From: Pseudoflavonifractor sp. An184
GTDB lineage: Bacteria > Bacillota > Clostridia > Oscillospirales > Oscillospiraceae
Length of the DNA: 64,000 nt
Direction: 5' to 3'
Assembly (NCBI RefSeq): GCF_002160305.1
Contig: NZ_NFKI01000001.1
Span: 62,001-126,000, forward strand
Positions 49,067 to 57,954 of the stretch are shown one piece after another (position 1 is the first letter of the stretch; each line of letters starts with the position of its first letter). The translations under genes were made by a program, and so were the position numbers. The notes beneath the pieces were generated by a model. The model did no database searches. It saw only the letters and a program-made list of their open reading frames with translations, and had not been told where the DNA came from.

Positions 49067-49483
49067 ATGGAGTCCACACAGACCACCCAGAGAAGAGTCC
49101 GTTACCAATTTGAGATCTTCTGCATGAAGGTCATCGACGGGGAGCGGTGTGATTACCTCCGAAAACTGATGAAGAAGATGGAATGGGAGTCCTCCTTTTC
49201 CGATCTGCCGGAAACCGTGCTGACGAGCCTCTGCACTTTTGACAGCGATCCGGCGGAGCAGTATATCTTCCACGTCTACGGTCATCAGATCCCGATCCGC
49301 AATGACCGCCTGGCGGAGATCCTCCTCGCGCTCGGCGACGAGGGGTACAGCATCCTGCTGCTGTACTACTCCCTCCAGCTCAAGGATCGGGAGATCGCCT
49401 CGCTCCTGGGCCTGTCCCGGTCCAAGATCCAGAAGGACCGGAAGCTCCTGTTCAACGAGTTGAAGAAGCGGATGGTGGAGTAA
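49067..49483 (+). CDS. Sigma-70 region 4-like protein of mobile-element type
   Basis: 138 residues; ATG 49067 behind GGGGAGGAGG. The C-terminal part has a region-4 HTH (LQLKDREIASLLGLSRSKIQKDR), the N-terminal part is unlike a full sigma factor. It resembles the Orf7-like putative sigma of Tn916/Tn1549 elements and is followed, as there, by a small HTH_16 protein. Probable regulator of element genes. Confidence 0.8.
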   Translation: MESTQTTQRRVRYQFEIFCMKVIDGERCDYLRKLMKKMEWESSFSDLPETVLTSLCTFDSDPAEQYIFHVYGHQIPIRNDRLAEILLALGDEGYSILLLYYSLQLKDREIASLLGLSRSKIQKDRKLLFNELKKRMVE

Positions 49484-49484
49484 G

Positions 49485-49733
49485 ATGAAAAGAAAGAGCA
49501 ATATCCCGGAAGAGAAGCTGCTGCCCTATGACGCCATCTGCGCCGCGACCCGTGGCGACCCGGATGCGATGGCCGAGGTGCTCCGGCACTTCGACGGCTA
49601 CATATCGCTGCGGGCCACACGGATCTTCTACGACGAGTATGGCCAGTCCTACCGCGGCGTGGATGCGGAACTGAAGCAGCGCATCCAGGACAAGCTGACC
49701 GCCCGCATCATGGAGCGGTTCCGACCTGATTGA
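49485..49733 (+). CDS. Small helix-turn-helix protein, Tn916 Orf8-like
   Basis: 82 residues; ATG 49485, 1 bp after the sigma-like stop. LLPYDAICAATRGDPDAMAEVLRHFDGYI matches the HTH_16 pattern of small conjugative-transposon proteins. Works with the preceding protein; exact role in these elements is not settled. Confidence 0.78.
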   Translation: MKRKSNIPEEKLLPYDAICAATRGDPDAMAEVLRHFDGYISLRATRIFYDEYGQSYRGVDAELKQRIQDKLTARIMERFRPD

Positions 49734-49746
49734 AAATCCCCGACAT

Positions 49747-49790
49747 CCCGGGGCGGGTATACGGCGTCCCCTCCGTCTGCCCGCCCCGGG
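49747..49790 (+). terminator. GC-rich hairpin after the sigma/HTH pair
   Basis: Perfect 11-bp stem CCCGGGGCGGG (49747-49757) with CCCGCCCCGGG (49780-49790); no T run, so termination is uncertain. Confidence 0.5.
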
Positions 49791-49811
49791 CATATCACGC
49801 ACCATAAGGTA

Positions 49812-49907
49812 AATTATGTTGTAAAACCGGCCCGTCATCCGTGTAATAGAGCAGGTGGATGCAACATAATTGATGCGTCCGGCCGAGAACCTCAATGCAA
49901 CATAATT
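49812..49907. repeat. Three CAACATAATT repeats upstream of the recombinase
   Basis: Copies at 49812-49821 (inverted), 49862-49871 and 49898-49907. Each is followed within 5-8 bp by CCGG on the side away from its CAA end or in the matching inverted position. They lie directly before the tyrosine recombinase gene, the third one over its promoter region. Candidate binding or crossover sites for the recombinase. Confidence 0.55.
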
Positions 49908-49929
49908 TATGACCGGGGAGGGCCGAAGG

Positions 49930-50766
49930 ATGCTGGAAGGATTTTGCGAGTACCTGCGCCGGCAGGGGAAGTCGGAGAACACGGTGAAGGCGTACTGCCA
50001 GGGCATGAAGGAATATATGCGCTGGCACGAGGAGACCTTTGGGAAGCGGATGAAGATGTTCCTGCGGGCCAATGTGCTGGACTACATCTCCTACCTGCGC
50101 ACGGTGAAGGGGCTGAGCAACCGCTCGGTCAACGCCAAGCTGGCCAGCCTGCACAGTTTCAACCTCTACCTGATCGCCGCCGGCTATACAAAGGAGGTGG
50201 TCCTGGACAAGCAAGACTATTTGAAGGTGCAGCTGGCCTACGCCAGCCCCAGCACGGTGAGCCGGGAGGAGGTGGAGCGGTTCCGGCAGGAGATCCTGGA
50301 GCGCAGCGGCGTCCGGGACTATGCAATCGTCACCATCCTGGCCTACGCCGGATTGCGGATCAGCGAGTGCCTGGCGCTCAGGGTGGAGGACATATCCCTG
50401 CCGGCCCGGGAGATCAAGGTTCGGCATGGCAAGGGGGACAAGATGCGGGTGGTGTACTTCGGGGATAAGGTGGTCAACGCGGTGCGGGAGTACCTCAGGA
50501 ACCGGCCGAAGACGGGAAATCCCTATCTGTTCCCCGGGCGGGGCGACAGCCACCTGACCCGGAGCCAGGTCAACCGGATCTTCAACGAGTATTCAGAGTC
50601 CATCACCCCGCACACCCTCCGCCACTTCTTCTGCTCCAATGCCCTGGAGAATGGATACACCATTGCCGATCTGGCAAACCAGGCGGGCCACTCCAATGTC
50701 CACACCACGCTGCTCTATACCAACCCCACCCGGGAGAAGATGAAGGAGAAGGCGAACCGCCTCTGA
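49930..50766 (+). CDS. Tyrosine recombinase/integrase
   Basis: 278 residues; ATG 49930, 7 nt after GGGGAGGG (ATG 49909 is possible). N-terminal SAM-like core-binding domain (about 1-85), catalytic domain with Arg in AGLRISE near 143, Lys in HGKGDK near 170, His-x-x-Arg in TPHTLRHFF near 227, His in AGHSNVHTT near 254 and the nucleophile Tyr in LLYTNPT near 262. All catalytic residues are present. Probably integrates or resolves a mobile element, or inverts the flanking DNA. Confidence 0.92.
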   Translation: MLEGFCEYLRRQGKSENTVKAYCQGMKEYMRWHEETFGKRMKMFLRANVLDYISYLRTVKGLSNRSVNAKLASLHSFNLYLIAAGYTKEVVLDKQDYLKVQLAYASPSTVSREEVERFRQEILERSGVRDYAIVTILAYAGLRISECLALRVEDISLPAREIKVRHGKGDKMRVVYFGDKVVNAVREYLRNRPKTGNPYLFPGRGDSHLTRSQVNRIFNEYSESITPHTLRHFFCSNALENGYTIADLANQAGHSNVHTTLLYTNPTREKMKEKANRL

Positions 50767-50850
50767 GCGATTTAAGCGTCCTATATATAATAAGGTAGGG
50801 AACAAGCAGAGAACCCAGCGCGAGGCGTGAGGAAAGGATGTGTAGAATAG

Positions 50851-51243
50851 ATGGGAGAACTTTTTTACAGCGAGCAGCACCGGAACTTCTACCGCCTCCA
50901 TGTGGACGGCGGCGCAGACCCCTATTATCGCGCGCTCGTCTATCTGCTCGGTGTGACGGAGGAGACACGCGCCAACTTCTCCCGGTGCTTTGACGGGGAG
51001 GCGAGGATGATCCGGCCGGCCGCCCTGGGGGAGGGCTGGCAGACGGGCGGTACTGCGAGGATCGTGCGCATGGCCTTCAATCTCTGGAACGGGTGGTGCT
51101 ACGAGTCGGAGGAGGACGCGCAGGAGGGCCGGATGTCAGAGGCTTTCACGCCGGACAATCTGTTCTGCTGTGAATTTGCCCCCTACTTCTATGAGGCAGT
51201 CAAGCTGCGGTATCCAGAATATACGGACCGCCCCCGGAAGTGA
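50851..51243 (+). CDS. Protein of unknown function
   Basis: 130 residues; ATG 50851, with GAAAGGATG upstream. Starts MGELFYSEQHRNFYRLHVDG; contains ETRANFSRCFDGEARMI and a C-terminal TPDNLFCCEFAPYFYEAVKL. It looks like a known group of small accessory proteins of gut Firmicutes, but I cannot name it. Soluble. Confidence 0.68.
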   Translation: MGELFYSEQHRNFYRLHVDGGADPYYRALVYLLGVTEETRANFSRCFDGEARMIRPAALGEGWQTGGTARIVRMAFNLWNGWCYESEEDAQEGRMSEAFTPDNLFCCEFAPYFYEAVKLRYPEYTDRPRK

Positions 51244-51376
51244 GTTGTCCAAGCCGGCAGGGCCCTACGGCAAATGGGAGGCCCGACGGAACACGGCGTG
51301 CTCCGGAGGCAAACGCCGCTTCAGGTTGAATGACATAAATAATGCGGACTTTATGACATTAAACACACTTTTTCGG

Positions 51377-51417
51377 TTGACTATTTGATAGAAAGCGATA
51401 TACTGATAGTATCAAAT
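51377..51417 (+). promoter_or_regulatory. Promoter and inverted repeat before AAA ATPase 1
   Basis: TTGACT (51377-51382), 16-bp spacer, TATACT (51399-51404). ATTTGATA (51383-51390) and TATCAAAT (51410-51417) form an inverted repeat flanking the -10, a likely operator. Confidence 0.65.
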
Positions 51418-51437
51418 GGTCGAGGGGGAGTGTGGCG

Positions 51438-52754
51438 ATGAAGCGATATGCAATCAACCGTCTGCAGGAGTGGAAGGAGGATCCGTACCGCCTGCCTATG
51501 ATCATCCGCGGTGCGCGGCAGGTGGGGAAGACCTGGCTGATGCAGGAGTTTGGCCGGACTGCGTTTGAGCAGTGCGCCTATATCAATTTTGACCGCAATG
51601 AGCGGATGCAGAACCTGTTCTCCGGCGATTTTGATGTGGATCGGATCCTGCGTGGCCTTGCCATCGAGAGCGGGGTGGAGATCGACCCGGAGAATACTTT
51701 GATTATTCTGGACGAGATCCAAGAGGTGCCGGCCGCGCTGCAGAGCCTGAAATATTTCTGTGAGGATAGCCGGCACAGATACTATATCCTGGCTGCCGGG
51801 TCACTGCTGGGGATCGCCATGCACGAGGGCACGTCCTTCCCTGTGGGAAAGGTGGACAGCATGGAACTCTATCCGCTTTCCTTCACCGAGTTTCTGTCCG
51901 CCACAGGCAATGAACAACTGCTCGATCTTCTGGAGCAGCGGGACTTTGAAATGGTCACCGCCTTCCGGGACAAGTACATCGACTTGCTCAGAACGTATTA
52001 CTTTGTGGGCGGGATGCCGGCGGCGGTGAACGCCTACCTGCCCAAGCAGAGCCTGACTGCTGTGCGCCGGGTGCAGAAGCGCCTGATCTCAGACTATGAG
52101 CAGGACTTTTCCAAGCATGCTCCGACGGCCGTCATTCCCCGCATCCGTATGGTGTGGGACGGCATCCCCTCTCAGCTCGCCAAGGAGAATAAGAAATTCA
52201 TTTACAGCGTCCTGCGGGAGGGGGCGCGGGCCAAGGACTTTGAGCTGGCCATCCAATGGCTGATCGACTGCGGATTGTGCTGCAAGGTCGGCAGGGTGAC
52301 CAAGGGCGCCGTTCCCTTGAAGGCATATCAGGACATTCCGGCCTTCAAACTGTATCTGGTGGATGTGGGCCTGCTGGCTGCAATGACGGATCTGGACGCC
52401 AAGACGCTGCTCAAGGGCAACGCCATCTTCACCGAGTTTAAGGGAGCGCTCACAGAGCAGTATGTCTGCCAGCAGCTCGTTTCCGATCTGGGCGCCACGC
52501 CCTACTACTGGTCGGCGGAGAATTCCTCCGGAGAGGTGGACTTCGTCCTCCAGCACAGCGGGAATGTGATCCCGCTGGAGGTTAAGGCGGAGGAGAACCT
52601 GCAGGCCAAGAGCCTGAAGCACTTTGTTGCCGGCAATGAGCTGCCTTTCGGCGTCCGCACCTCCATGTCCGACTACCGCAGGCAGGAGAAGCTCATCAAT
52701 CTGCCCCTCTATGCGCTCTCCCAGCTCTGGGAGGTCTGTGACGCATTTAACTGA
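51438..52754 (+). CDS. AAA ATPase with DUF4143 domain, copy 1
   Basis: 438 residues; ATG 51438, 8 nt after GAGGGGGAG. N-terminal AAA_14 ATPase with Walker A GARQVGKTW near 26 and Walker B LIILDEIQE near 92; C-terminal DUF4143 nuclease-like region with EVDFVLQHSGNVIPLEVKAEE near 360-380 (an E-VD-x11-E-x-K pattern as in PD-(D/E)XK folds). Frequent in gut bacteria and mobile DNA; function not established. A second, divergent copy is at 54531. Confidence 0.87.
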   Translation: MKRYAINRLQEWKEDPYRLPMIIRGARQVGKTWLMQEFGRTAFEQCAYINFDRNERMQNLFSGDFDVDRILRGLAIESGVEIDPENTLIILDEIQEVPAALQSLKYFCEDSRHRYYILAAGSLLGIAMHEGTSFPVGKVDSMELYPLSFTEFLSATGNEQLLDLLEQRDFEMVTAFRDKYIDLLRTYYFVGGMPAAVNAYLPKQSLTAVRRVQKRLISDYEQDFSKHAPTAVIPRIRMVWDGIPSQLAKENKKFIYSVLREGARAKDFELAIQWLIDCGLCCKVGRVTKGAVPLKAYQDIPAFKLYLVDVGLLAAMTDLDAKTLLKGNAIFTEFKGALTEQYVCQQLVSDLGATPYYWSAENSSGEVDFVLQHSGNVIPLEVKAEENLQAKSLKHFVAGNELPFGVRTSMSDYRRQEKLINLPLYALSQLWEVCDAFN

Positions 52755-52827
52755 AACGGGGGCGGGATCCGCGCCCGCCTGATCTGAATTTGCCTCAGCC
52801 GGGAATGCCTGAGAGGTGATGCGCACG

Positions 52828-53103
52828 ATGGAAAATGAAAACCGGGAATATATCCTGCGCGTCTATGGGGCGCTCCAGGAAAAGGGGTATAACGCAGTCG
52901 GCCAGATCGTCGGTTATCTGTTGACAGAGGACCCCACCTACATCACCAATCACCTCGACGCCCGCAGGCTCATTCGGAAGATTGACCGGTATGGCCTGCT
53001 GGCGGATATTGTGGCCAACTACTTTGACGATACCGAGGAGCATGTCGGCGGGGGAGCGCCCGCGGGGCAACATCAGTTTGAGCGGAGCGATGCAAGCCTC
53101 TGA
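52828..53103 (+). CDS. IreB-like (UPF0297) small protein
   Basis: 91 residues; ATG 52828 about 11 nt after GAGAGG (ATG 52819 possible). [20 protein letters not shown] followed by [20 protein letters not shown] closely follows the IreB pattern (VY-x-AL-x-EKGYN-x3-QIVGYLLSGDP-x-YI). IreB is a small phosphoprotein substrate of the IreK/PASTA kinase in enterococci. Here it stands alone, and its last 22 residues (after VANYFDD) are unlike the family. A chromosomal paralogue elsewhere is expected. Confidence 0.75.
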   Translation: MENENREYILRVYGALQEKGYNAVGQIVGYLLTEDPTYITNHLDARRLIRKIDRYGLLADIVANYFDDTEEHVGGGAPAGQHQFERSDASL

Positions 53104-53125
53104 CCTGTTTAAGGAACAGAAAATG

Positions 53126-53209
53126 AGGATACCGGGATCCTCCCTGATTGGGAAGACCCCGGTATCCTGATATGGCAAAAGCCCAGCACCTCCAAGGTAC
53201 TGGGCTTTT
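53126..53209. terminator. Two consecutive hairpins
   Basis: First: perfect 11-bp stem AGGATACCGGG (53126-53136) with CCCGGTATCCT (53158-53168). Second: AAAAGCCCAG (53177-53186) with CTGGGCTTTT (53200-53209), an intrinsic terminator usable in both directions between the IreB-like gene and the convergent SEC-C gene. Confidence 0.75.
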
Positions 53210-53265
53210 CTCATATATATCAGATCCAATGTAAAACCACTCCGGCCTTGGCAAAAACCTATTCG

Positions 53266-54264
53266 CTACCTGCCGCAGCACTTCTTATATTTTTTGCCGC
53301 TCCCGCAAGGGCACGGATCATTCCTGCCGATTTTCGGTTTCTTCTCTCCCACCGGCTTTGCAGGGGCTGCCTCGGCCAGTTCCTTCAGGAGGCTCAGCCG
53401 CAGCTGTTCGCTGGGTAGGTCAGCCTCCATGATCCCTCGCCGCAGCTCCTCTGCATTCATATTTCCTTCCGCAAGCGCCTTCCTGATATTCGGGCCGAAC
53501 GACAGCGTCTGGGGCATCTGTTCTTCACGAGGCAAGAGGTCAAAAAGCTCATTGGGGGTATAGCCACGGTTGCTCTGCATCCTGGTGGTATTGTGGAAAG
53601 CCTGATATCGTTCGATGAAGGTTTGGAAGTCCTTCCGACGAGGAAAGTGGACACCCATCGCCGTGAGCCGTTCCTGGACCTGCGGGAAATCGGCATCAGC
53701 GCAGCGGATACCGAAGACGAGCTCATCAAAGACATCAGCCTTTTTCCACTCTGGCAGCTGCAGCCGAGTCTCTATGAACTCCCGCATCTGATTTGTTTCC
53801 TCTGTCGGCTCACAGTAGAAGGCATCATCGTAGGCCAGCAGCTCTGCCTTCGATGGAACATAGTAGGGCTTTCCCCGCTGACTTCTCAGGAGCGCATGGT
53901 ATCGGTCCAACCCATCTCCAATGAGCGAGACATCTATGATCTCTCGGTCCAGGACATCTTTGAGTTTCCCATCCACATAGAGTTCATCAAGGCCCAGGAT
54001 ATAGTAGTCCTCACACTCATGCCGGGCAATTTCAGCAAAGGCAAGGAACTCGTCCCGCGTCACCAGCTTCGGGCTTTGAGAGGAGATGATCTCGTATGCC
54101 TTCCGAAGGGGAATGATCCCATAGAGGTTAGCCATCGCATTGAAGTACTTCCTCAGCTGTCGTGAAGTCGTATCCTTCAGTGGGATCTCCCGGTACTTGG
54201 CATTCAATTCCCGCCGTTTATAAGGCTCCGGGAAGTCGATATAGAATTGTCCGTCTTTTATCAT
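53266..54264 (-). CDS. SEC-C zinc-motif protein of unknown function
   Basis: 332 residues; ATG at 54264 behind GGAGG. The C-terminal 22 residues are a SEC-C zinc motif ([17 protein letters not shown]), as found on SecA and many nucleic-acid-associated proteins. The preceding 300 residues are soluble and largely helical, with no recognised domain. A consensus promoter precedes it, so it is transcribed alone. Confidence 0.8.
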   Translation of the reverse strand: MIKDGQFYIDFPEPYKRRELNAKYREIPLKDTTSRQLRKYFNAMANLYGIIPLRKAYEIISSQSPKLVTRDEFLAFAEIARHECEDYYILGLDELYVDGKLKDVLDREIIDVSLIGDGLDRYHALLRSQRGKPYYVPSKAELLAYDDAFYCEPTEETNQMREFIETRLQLPEWKKADVFDELVFGIRCADADFPQVQERLTAMGVHFPRRKDFQTFIERYQAFHNTTRMQSNRGYTPNELFDLLPREEQMPQTLSFGPNIRKALAEGNMNAEELRRGIMEADLPSEQLRLSLLKELAEAAPAKPVGEKKPKIGRNDPCPCGSGKKYKKCCGR

Positions 54265-54326
54265 TGCCTTGCCTCCATAGAACAGGGGACATTGGAGCGG
54301 ATTTTTGCGCAATTCTCCCACCTTGA

Positions 54327-54355
54327 ATTATAGCGGCGATACAAACATATGGCAA
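54327..54355 (-). promoter_or_regulatory. Promoter of the SEC-C gene
   Basis: Minus strand: TTGCCA (54355-54350), 17-bp spacer, TATAAT (54332-54327). Confidence 0.75.
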
Positions 54356-54453
54356 GACTACTCCTACCAGAAGTCAGTGCTAAAATGGAGGGTCGCGGTA
54401 CGCCTCCTGCACATAGGGATTAGTCTGCCGAGAAAAATCTCAGTGATGTAGAA

Positions 54454-54520
54454 ACTTTTTCGTGTTACACACGAAAAAGTGTTGTTATTCGAGGCCCAGT
54501 TTGGTATACTATAGCAAAGG
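54454..54520 (+). promoter_or_regulatory. Perfect 27-bp palindrome and -10 before AAA ATPase 2
   Basis: ACTTTTTCGTGT (54454-54465), TAC, ACACGAAAAAGT (54469-54480): 12-bp perfect arms. A -10-like TATACT is at 54515-54520, but no good -35 lies 17 bp before it. The palindrome is a likely regulator-binding site. Confidence 0.6.
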
Positions 54521-54530
54521 GGGTGGCGTA

Positions 54531-55730
54531 ATGATTTTAAGACCTTCCTATATTGAGGCGATTGCCCCGTTCATCGACCAGCCGCTGGTGAAGATCCTGG
54601 CTGGGGTGCGACGCTGCGGGAAGTCCACCATCTTTGAGATGCTGGCTGACGAACTGCGGCGTCGTGGGGTGCCGGAGGACCGAATCATCAAGAAGCGCTA
54701 TACAGAAATGGATATTCCGGCGGATATTTCCGCCAAGGACATGTACGATGATCTGAAACTGCAGATACAGGGGAAGGGCCGCTGCTATCTGCTGTTAGAT
54801 GAGATCCAGGAGGTCAAGGGCTGGGAGAAGACGGTCAACAGTCTGCTGGAGGGGGCTGACGTGGATATCTACGTCACCGGCTCCAACTCCAAACTGATGT
54901 CCAGTGAGATCTCCACCTACCTCACTGGACGCTATGTTTCCATTCCGGTCTACCCGTTGTCCTTCCGGGAGTTCCTGGACTTTAAGGCAGGCGATCCCCG
55001 GCCGCCGAAAGAACTGCTGGAGGATTTTATCCGCTTCGGTGGGTTTCCCATCATCGCTCTTGGTAGATATGATACCCAGAGCGCCTACCAGATCGTCAAC
55101 GGCATCTATCACACAGTTGTCTCCCGGGATATTGTCAAACGGCACCGGATCAACAAGCAGGATCTGTTCGACCGGGTAGTGAAGTATTTGATGGAAAACA
55201 TGGGCAAAACCTTCTCGGCCAGCTCCATCACCAAGTTCCTGCGCAATGAGCACCGCACGGTCTCTGTGGAGTCCATCTACAACTACCTGCGCTGGTTGGA
55301 GCAGGCGTTTATCATCTACCCCTGCCACCGCTATGACATCCAGGGGAAGGCTGTCCTGGCCACCCAGGAGAAGTATTATCTGGCCGACGTCACACTGAAA
55401 TACTGTCTCCTGGGCTACGACCGGAAGATGCTGGACGGGGCCTTGGAGAACATCGTGTTCCTGGAGCTGAAGCGCCGGGGCTACGAGGTCTATATTGGGA
55501 AGAACGCCGCCAAAGAAATCGACTTCATCGGTATCCGGCGGGATGAGAAGATCTACGTCCAGGTCTGCGTCCAGCTTCCGGAGAACTCTGACCGAGAGAT
55601 TGGCAATCTCATGGAGATCCAGGATCACTACCCCAAATACGTGGTCACCACAAACAGCTTGGATGTAGGCAACGAGAATGGCATTCGAATCGTCCATCTG
55701 GCAGACTTCCTGCTTGATGAGCAGTGGTGA
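54531..55730 (+). CDS. AAA ATPase with DUF4143 domain, copy 2
   Basis: 399 residues; ATG 54531 behind AAAGGGGG. Walker A GVRRCGKST near 25, Walker B YLLLDEIQE near 88, sensor-like TGSNSKLMSSE, and a C-terminal DUF4143 region with the nuclease-like pattern AAKEIDFIGIRRDEKIYVQV near 330. It shares architecture with the 51438 protein but little sequence, so the two are probably independent acquisitions. Function not established. Confidence 0.87.
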   Translation: MILRPSYIEAIAPFIDQPLVKILAGVRRCGKSTIFEMLADELRRRGVPEDRIIKKRYTEMDIPADISAKDMYDDLKLQIQGKGRCYLLLDEIQEVKGWEKTVNSLLEGADVDIYVTGSNSKLMSSEISTYLTGRYVSIPVYPLSFREFLDFKAGDPRPPKELLEDFIRFGGFPIIALGRYDTQSAYQIVNGIYHTVVSRDIVKRHRINKQDLFDRVVKYLMENMGKTFSASSITKFLRNEHRTVSVESIYNYLRWLEQAFIIYPCHRYDIQGKAVLATQEKYYLADVTLKYCLLGYDRKMLDGALENIVFLELKRRGYEVYIGKNAAKEIDFIGIRRDEKIYVQVCVQLPENSDREIGNLMEIQDHYPKYVVTTNSLDVGNENGIRIVHLADFLLDEQW

Positions 55731-55820
55731 TTTCCCCGGTTCAATAAGTTGTCCCTGCGGATTCACCGCCAGAATAACGAAGTATATGCAGTTCCTGAGC
55801 GTCCTGCACCTGAACAGAGA

Positions 55821-55859
55821 AAAGCGGGGGTCCTCCCAAGTTTGGGAAGGCGCCCGCTG
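55821..55859 (-). terminator. Terminator of the minus-strand four-gene operon
   Basis: Minus strand: AGCGGG...CTTCCCAA/TTGGGAG...CCCGCT followed by TTTTC, just after the 55868 stop. Confidence 0.7.
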
Positions 55860-55867
55860 CCTGATTG

Positions 55868-56503
55868 TCAGGCGTGTTCGGTTTTGATGGTCACAGTGTA
55901 GCGGATTCCTGCGTACTGCAGTTCCCAGGGGCCGTCAAAGCTGTCGCCCGGCTCCGTGCAGCACAGCTGGCTGCCATCCTCATCGAACAGGACTGCTTCT
56001 GTCCAGGACGGTTCATCCTGGCACCCGCAGCACTTTATATCCATCTGCTTCCCGTCAGGGAACTGGACGGTGTAGGAGATGGTATGATCCTCGCTCTGGT
56101 ACGCATCCTCAGATGCGGCGTGCAGGTAGCCGTTGATCTGCTCCATCGCATCGCGGGGGATCTCCAGCTCAGCGGTGCAGCCCAGGCTTTTGACATGAAC
56201 GGCAGCTTGACGCTGCGCAGCGGTGTATTCTTCCCAGATCCGCCGCAGATCTGTCTTGGCTTCTGCGATGTGCTCCAGCACCTGCTGGTCCATCCGCACG
56301 CCGTTGTCGTGGAAGTCCACGATGATGTCGCCGTGCCGGGACAACAGGACATTGGCCACCACGCGGCCCTCCTCGTCATCGTTGCCCGTCTCCCATGCGT
56401 CAATGGAAACCGCGGCAAGCAGGGGATCGCCGGCCCGATGGTTGAGTCCGTTTTCGACCGCCTCACCCCAGATGTAATCGTGTCTGATTTCTGCAAACTG
56501 CAT
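55868..56503 (-). CDS. Protein of unknown function in the RNA-element-B operon
   Basis: 211 residues; ATG at 56503 behind GAGGAGG. MQFAEIRHDYIWGEAVENG start; middle VHVKSLGCTAELEIPRDAM; C-terminal half has a small cluster CCGCQDE. Soluble, acidic. Last gene of a four-gene operon (57859 to 55868) preceded by conserved RNA element B. Confidence 0.65.
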   Translation of the reverse strand: MQFAEIRHDYIWGEAVENGLNHRAGDPLLAAVSIDAWETGNDDEEGRVVANVLLSRHGDIIVDFHDNGVRMDQQVLEHIAEAKTDLRRIWEEYTAAQRQAAVHVKSLGCTAELEIPRDAMEQINGYLHAASEDAYQSEDHTISYTVQFPDGKQMDIKCCGCQDEPSWTEAVLFDEDGSQLCCTEPGDSFDGPWELQYAGIRYTVTIKTEHA

Positions 56504-56535
56504 TTATGATTCCTCCTCTAATGGCTACTCTGTGT

Positions 56536-57027
56536 TCAGTATGTGTGGCGGATGACAAATTCCGTGCAGCCGTCCTCCTCGGTGATAGAGGGGCCCCGGT
56601 CAAAGACTTTGGAAAAGCGGCAGATGCCGTCCCGGTTATAGGCGCAGTCCTTGGACTCGCATTCAAGGCAGTCATCCTGGATGGGTTTGACTTCCTGGAC
56701 AGCATGTTCCTCCTTACCGCCAGTGCCGGGGAGTTTCTCAAAGTAATAGGGAGTCCCAGCCTGAAAGGGGTAAAACGTAAAGCTATCATCGCTCCAGCTC
56801 CTGATGGCGAAACCTCCCTTTTTCTTACTGAGTACCACCCGTTTGGACTTGGAAAACAGAAGGGAGATATGGCTGGCGCTGTACCGGCTGTTGAACTCGA
56901 CCAGCTGCATGATGTAGGATTTGTCGGTTTCCTTCACATCCACGACGATGTGATAGGCATTCAGGAAGTCGTCTTTGTTCTCGGCCAGATAGCGGCCGCA
57001 CAGCCGCTTGGGTTCACTGTCCATCAT
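56536..57027 (-). CDS. Cysteine-containing protein of unknown function
   Basis: 163 residues; ATG at 57027 (or 57024), overlapping the end of the upstream gene by 14 bp. Contains RYLAENKDDFLNAYHIVVDV and a C-terminal cysteine cluster (CLECESKDCAYNRDGICRF) that may bind metal. No family recognised. Third gene of the element-B operon. Confidence 0.63.
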   Translation of the reverse strand: MMDSEPKRLCGRYLAENKDDFLNAYHIVVDVKETDKSYIMQLVEFNSRYSASHISLLFSKSKRVVLSKKKGGFAIRSWSDDSFTFYPFQAGTPYYFEKLPGTGGKEEHAVQEVKPIQDDCLECESKDCAYNRDGICRFSKVFDRGPSITEEDGCTEFVIRHTY

Positions 57028-57271
57028 GACTGCAAGCCATCCTTTCCTTGTATTCGCAATCCAGAAATTCTTCAAAGCAGGGCCAGATCTCGGAGCCGAA
57101 CCCATAGCCAAACTCCCAGTCGGCAAAGATGTCGGGCAGAGACATGTCTGGTGACTCCTCCCGGAGCTTTTCCAGTTCTGCCACAAGGTGCTGGAGCGTG
57201 TACCCGTGCGCGAGCATCCACTCCAATTTGAACCGCTCATACACAGCGGCCGGCGAATTATCATTTTTCAT
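57014..57271 (-). CDS. Small protein of unknown function
   Basis: 85 residues; ATG at 57271 behind GAGGAGG. Helical N-terminal part (AVYERFKLEWMLAHGYTLQH), acidic aromatic C-terminal part (FEEFLDCEYKERM). Overlaps the next gene. Second gene of the element-B operon. Confidence 0.63.
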   Translation of the reverse strand: MKNDNSPAAVYERFKLEWMLAHGYTLQHLVAELEKLREESPDMSLPDIFADWEFGYGFGSEIWPCFEEFLDCEYKERMACSHDGQ

Positions 57272-57325
57272 ATGGAACCTCCTCAATCAGATGTCCGATG
57301 GTTTGGCGTGCTTGTCCTGACGGCG

Positions 57326-57859
57326 TCATGCGCTCAGTTCTTCGCGCCTGAGGCACCCGTAAGTCCAGGGACCCGTATAGAGCCCTACGCTGGGCAGATG
57401 GTTCAGCAGGCACCGCGCGATTCCTGTCAAGTACCGCTGGTAGCACCTGGCCTGGAGGGCCGCGTAGGACCGGCCCTGCGGCGGCTCTTTTTGGATCAGC
57501 TCCACAGCAAGCGACCAGTTGTTGTCCTCCAGACAGAGGTAAAAGAGAGGACTCTCCAGGATGGCCTTCTGGCTCCGGGAGTTCCACAGGTCCGGACAGG
57601 TCTTGCTGAAATTGGGGAACATCCGCAGGAAGTCGCTGGTGAAGGAGTCCAGGACCTCCTGCTGTACAAACTGCGTGGCCAGGTCATCGAAGATCCAGTC
57701 GCCGCCCGTCAGCTCCCCGTAGTCCAGATCGCGCAGGAACCTGGCCTCGGCGGAGCCGTCCGGGTCGCAGTCCTTATGGCGGAATACATGGATGTCATCG
57801 TAGTCGATGAAATAGAGGCCCTCATATTTTCCGAACACGCAGCAGTTGCTGATACCCAA
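57326..57859 (-). CDS. Protein of unknown function, first gene after RNA element B
   Basis: 177 residues; TTG at 57859 is chosen because AAAGGAG lies about 8 nt upstream, giving MGISNCCVFGKYEGLYFIDY. Contains LDYGELTGGDWIFDDLATQF and a C-terminal RCLLNHLPSVGLYTGPWTYG. Soluble; no family recognised. It follows the second terminator of leader B. Confidence 0.6.
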   Translation of the reverse strand: MGISNCCVFGKYEGLYFIDYDDIHVFRHKDCDPDGSAEARFLRDLDYGELTGGDWIFDDLATQFVQQEVLDSFTSDFLRMFPNFSKTCPDLWNSRSQKAILESPLFYLCLEDNNWSLAVELIQKEPPQGRSYAALQARCYQRYLTGIARCLLNHLPSVGLYTGPWTYGCLRREELSA

Positions 57860-57954
57860 GTCAATCACTCCTTTTCGTTTGAGATATCTATGTGATCGGC
57901 ACGCTCCGGAGCGCACCGCAGAACAGGGGGCCCCGGCCGTGGCCAGGATCTATA

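Noticed and set aside
51250-51340. A possible fourth copy of the RNA element (minus strand, CGCCGTGTTCC)
   Set aside because: Only the GTGTTCC word and a loose hairpin match; there is no consensus promoter at the right distance and no terminator with a T run.
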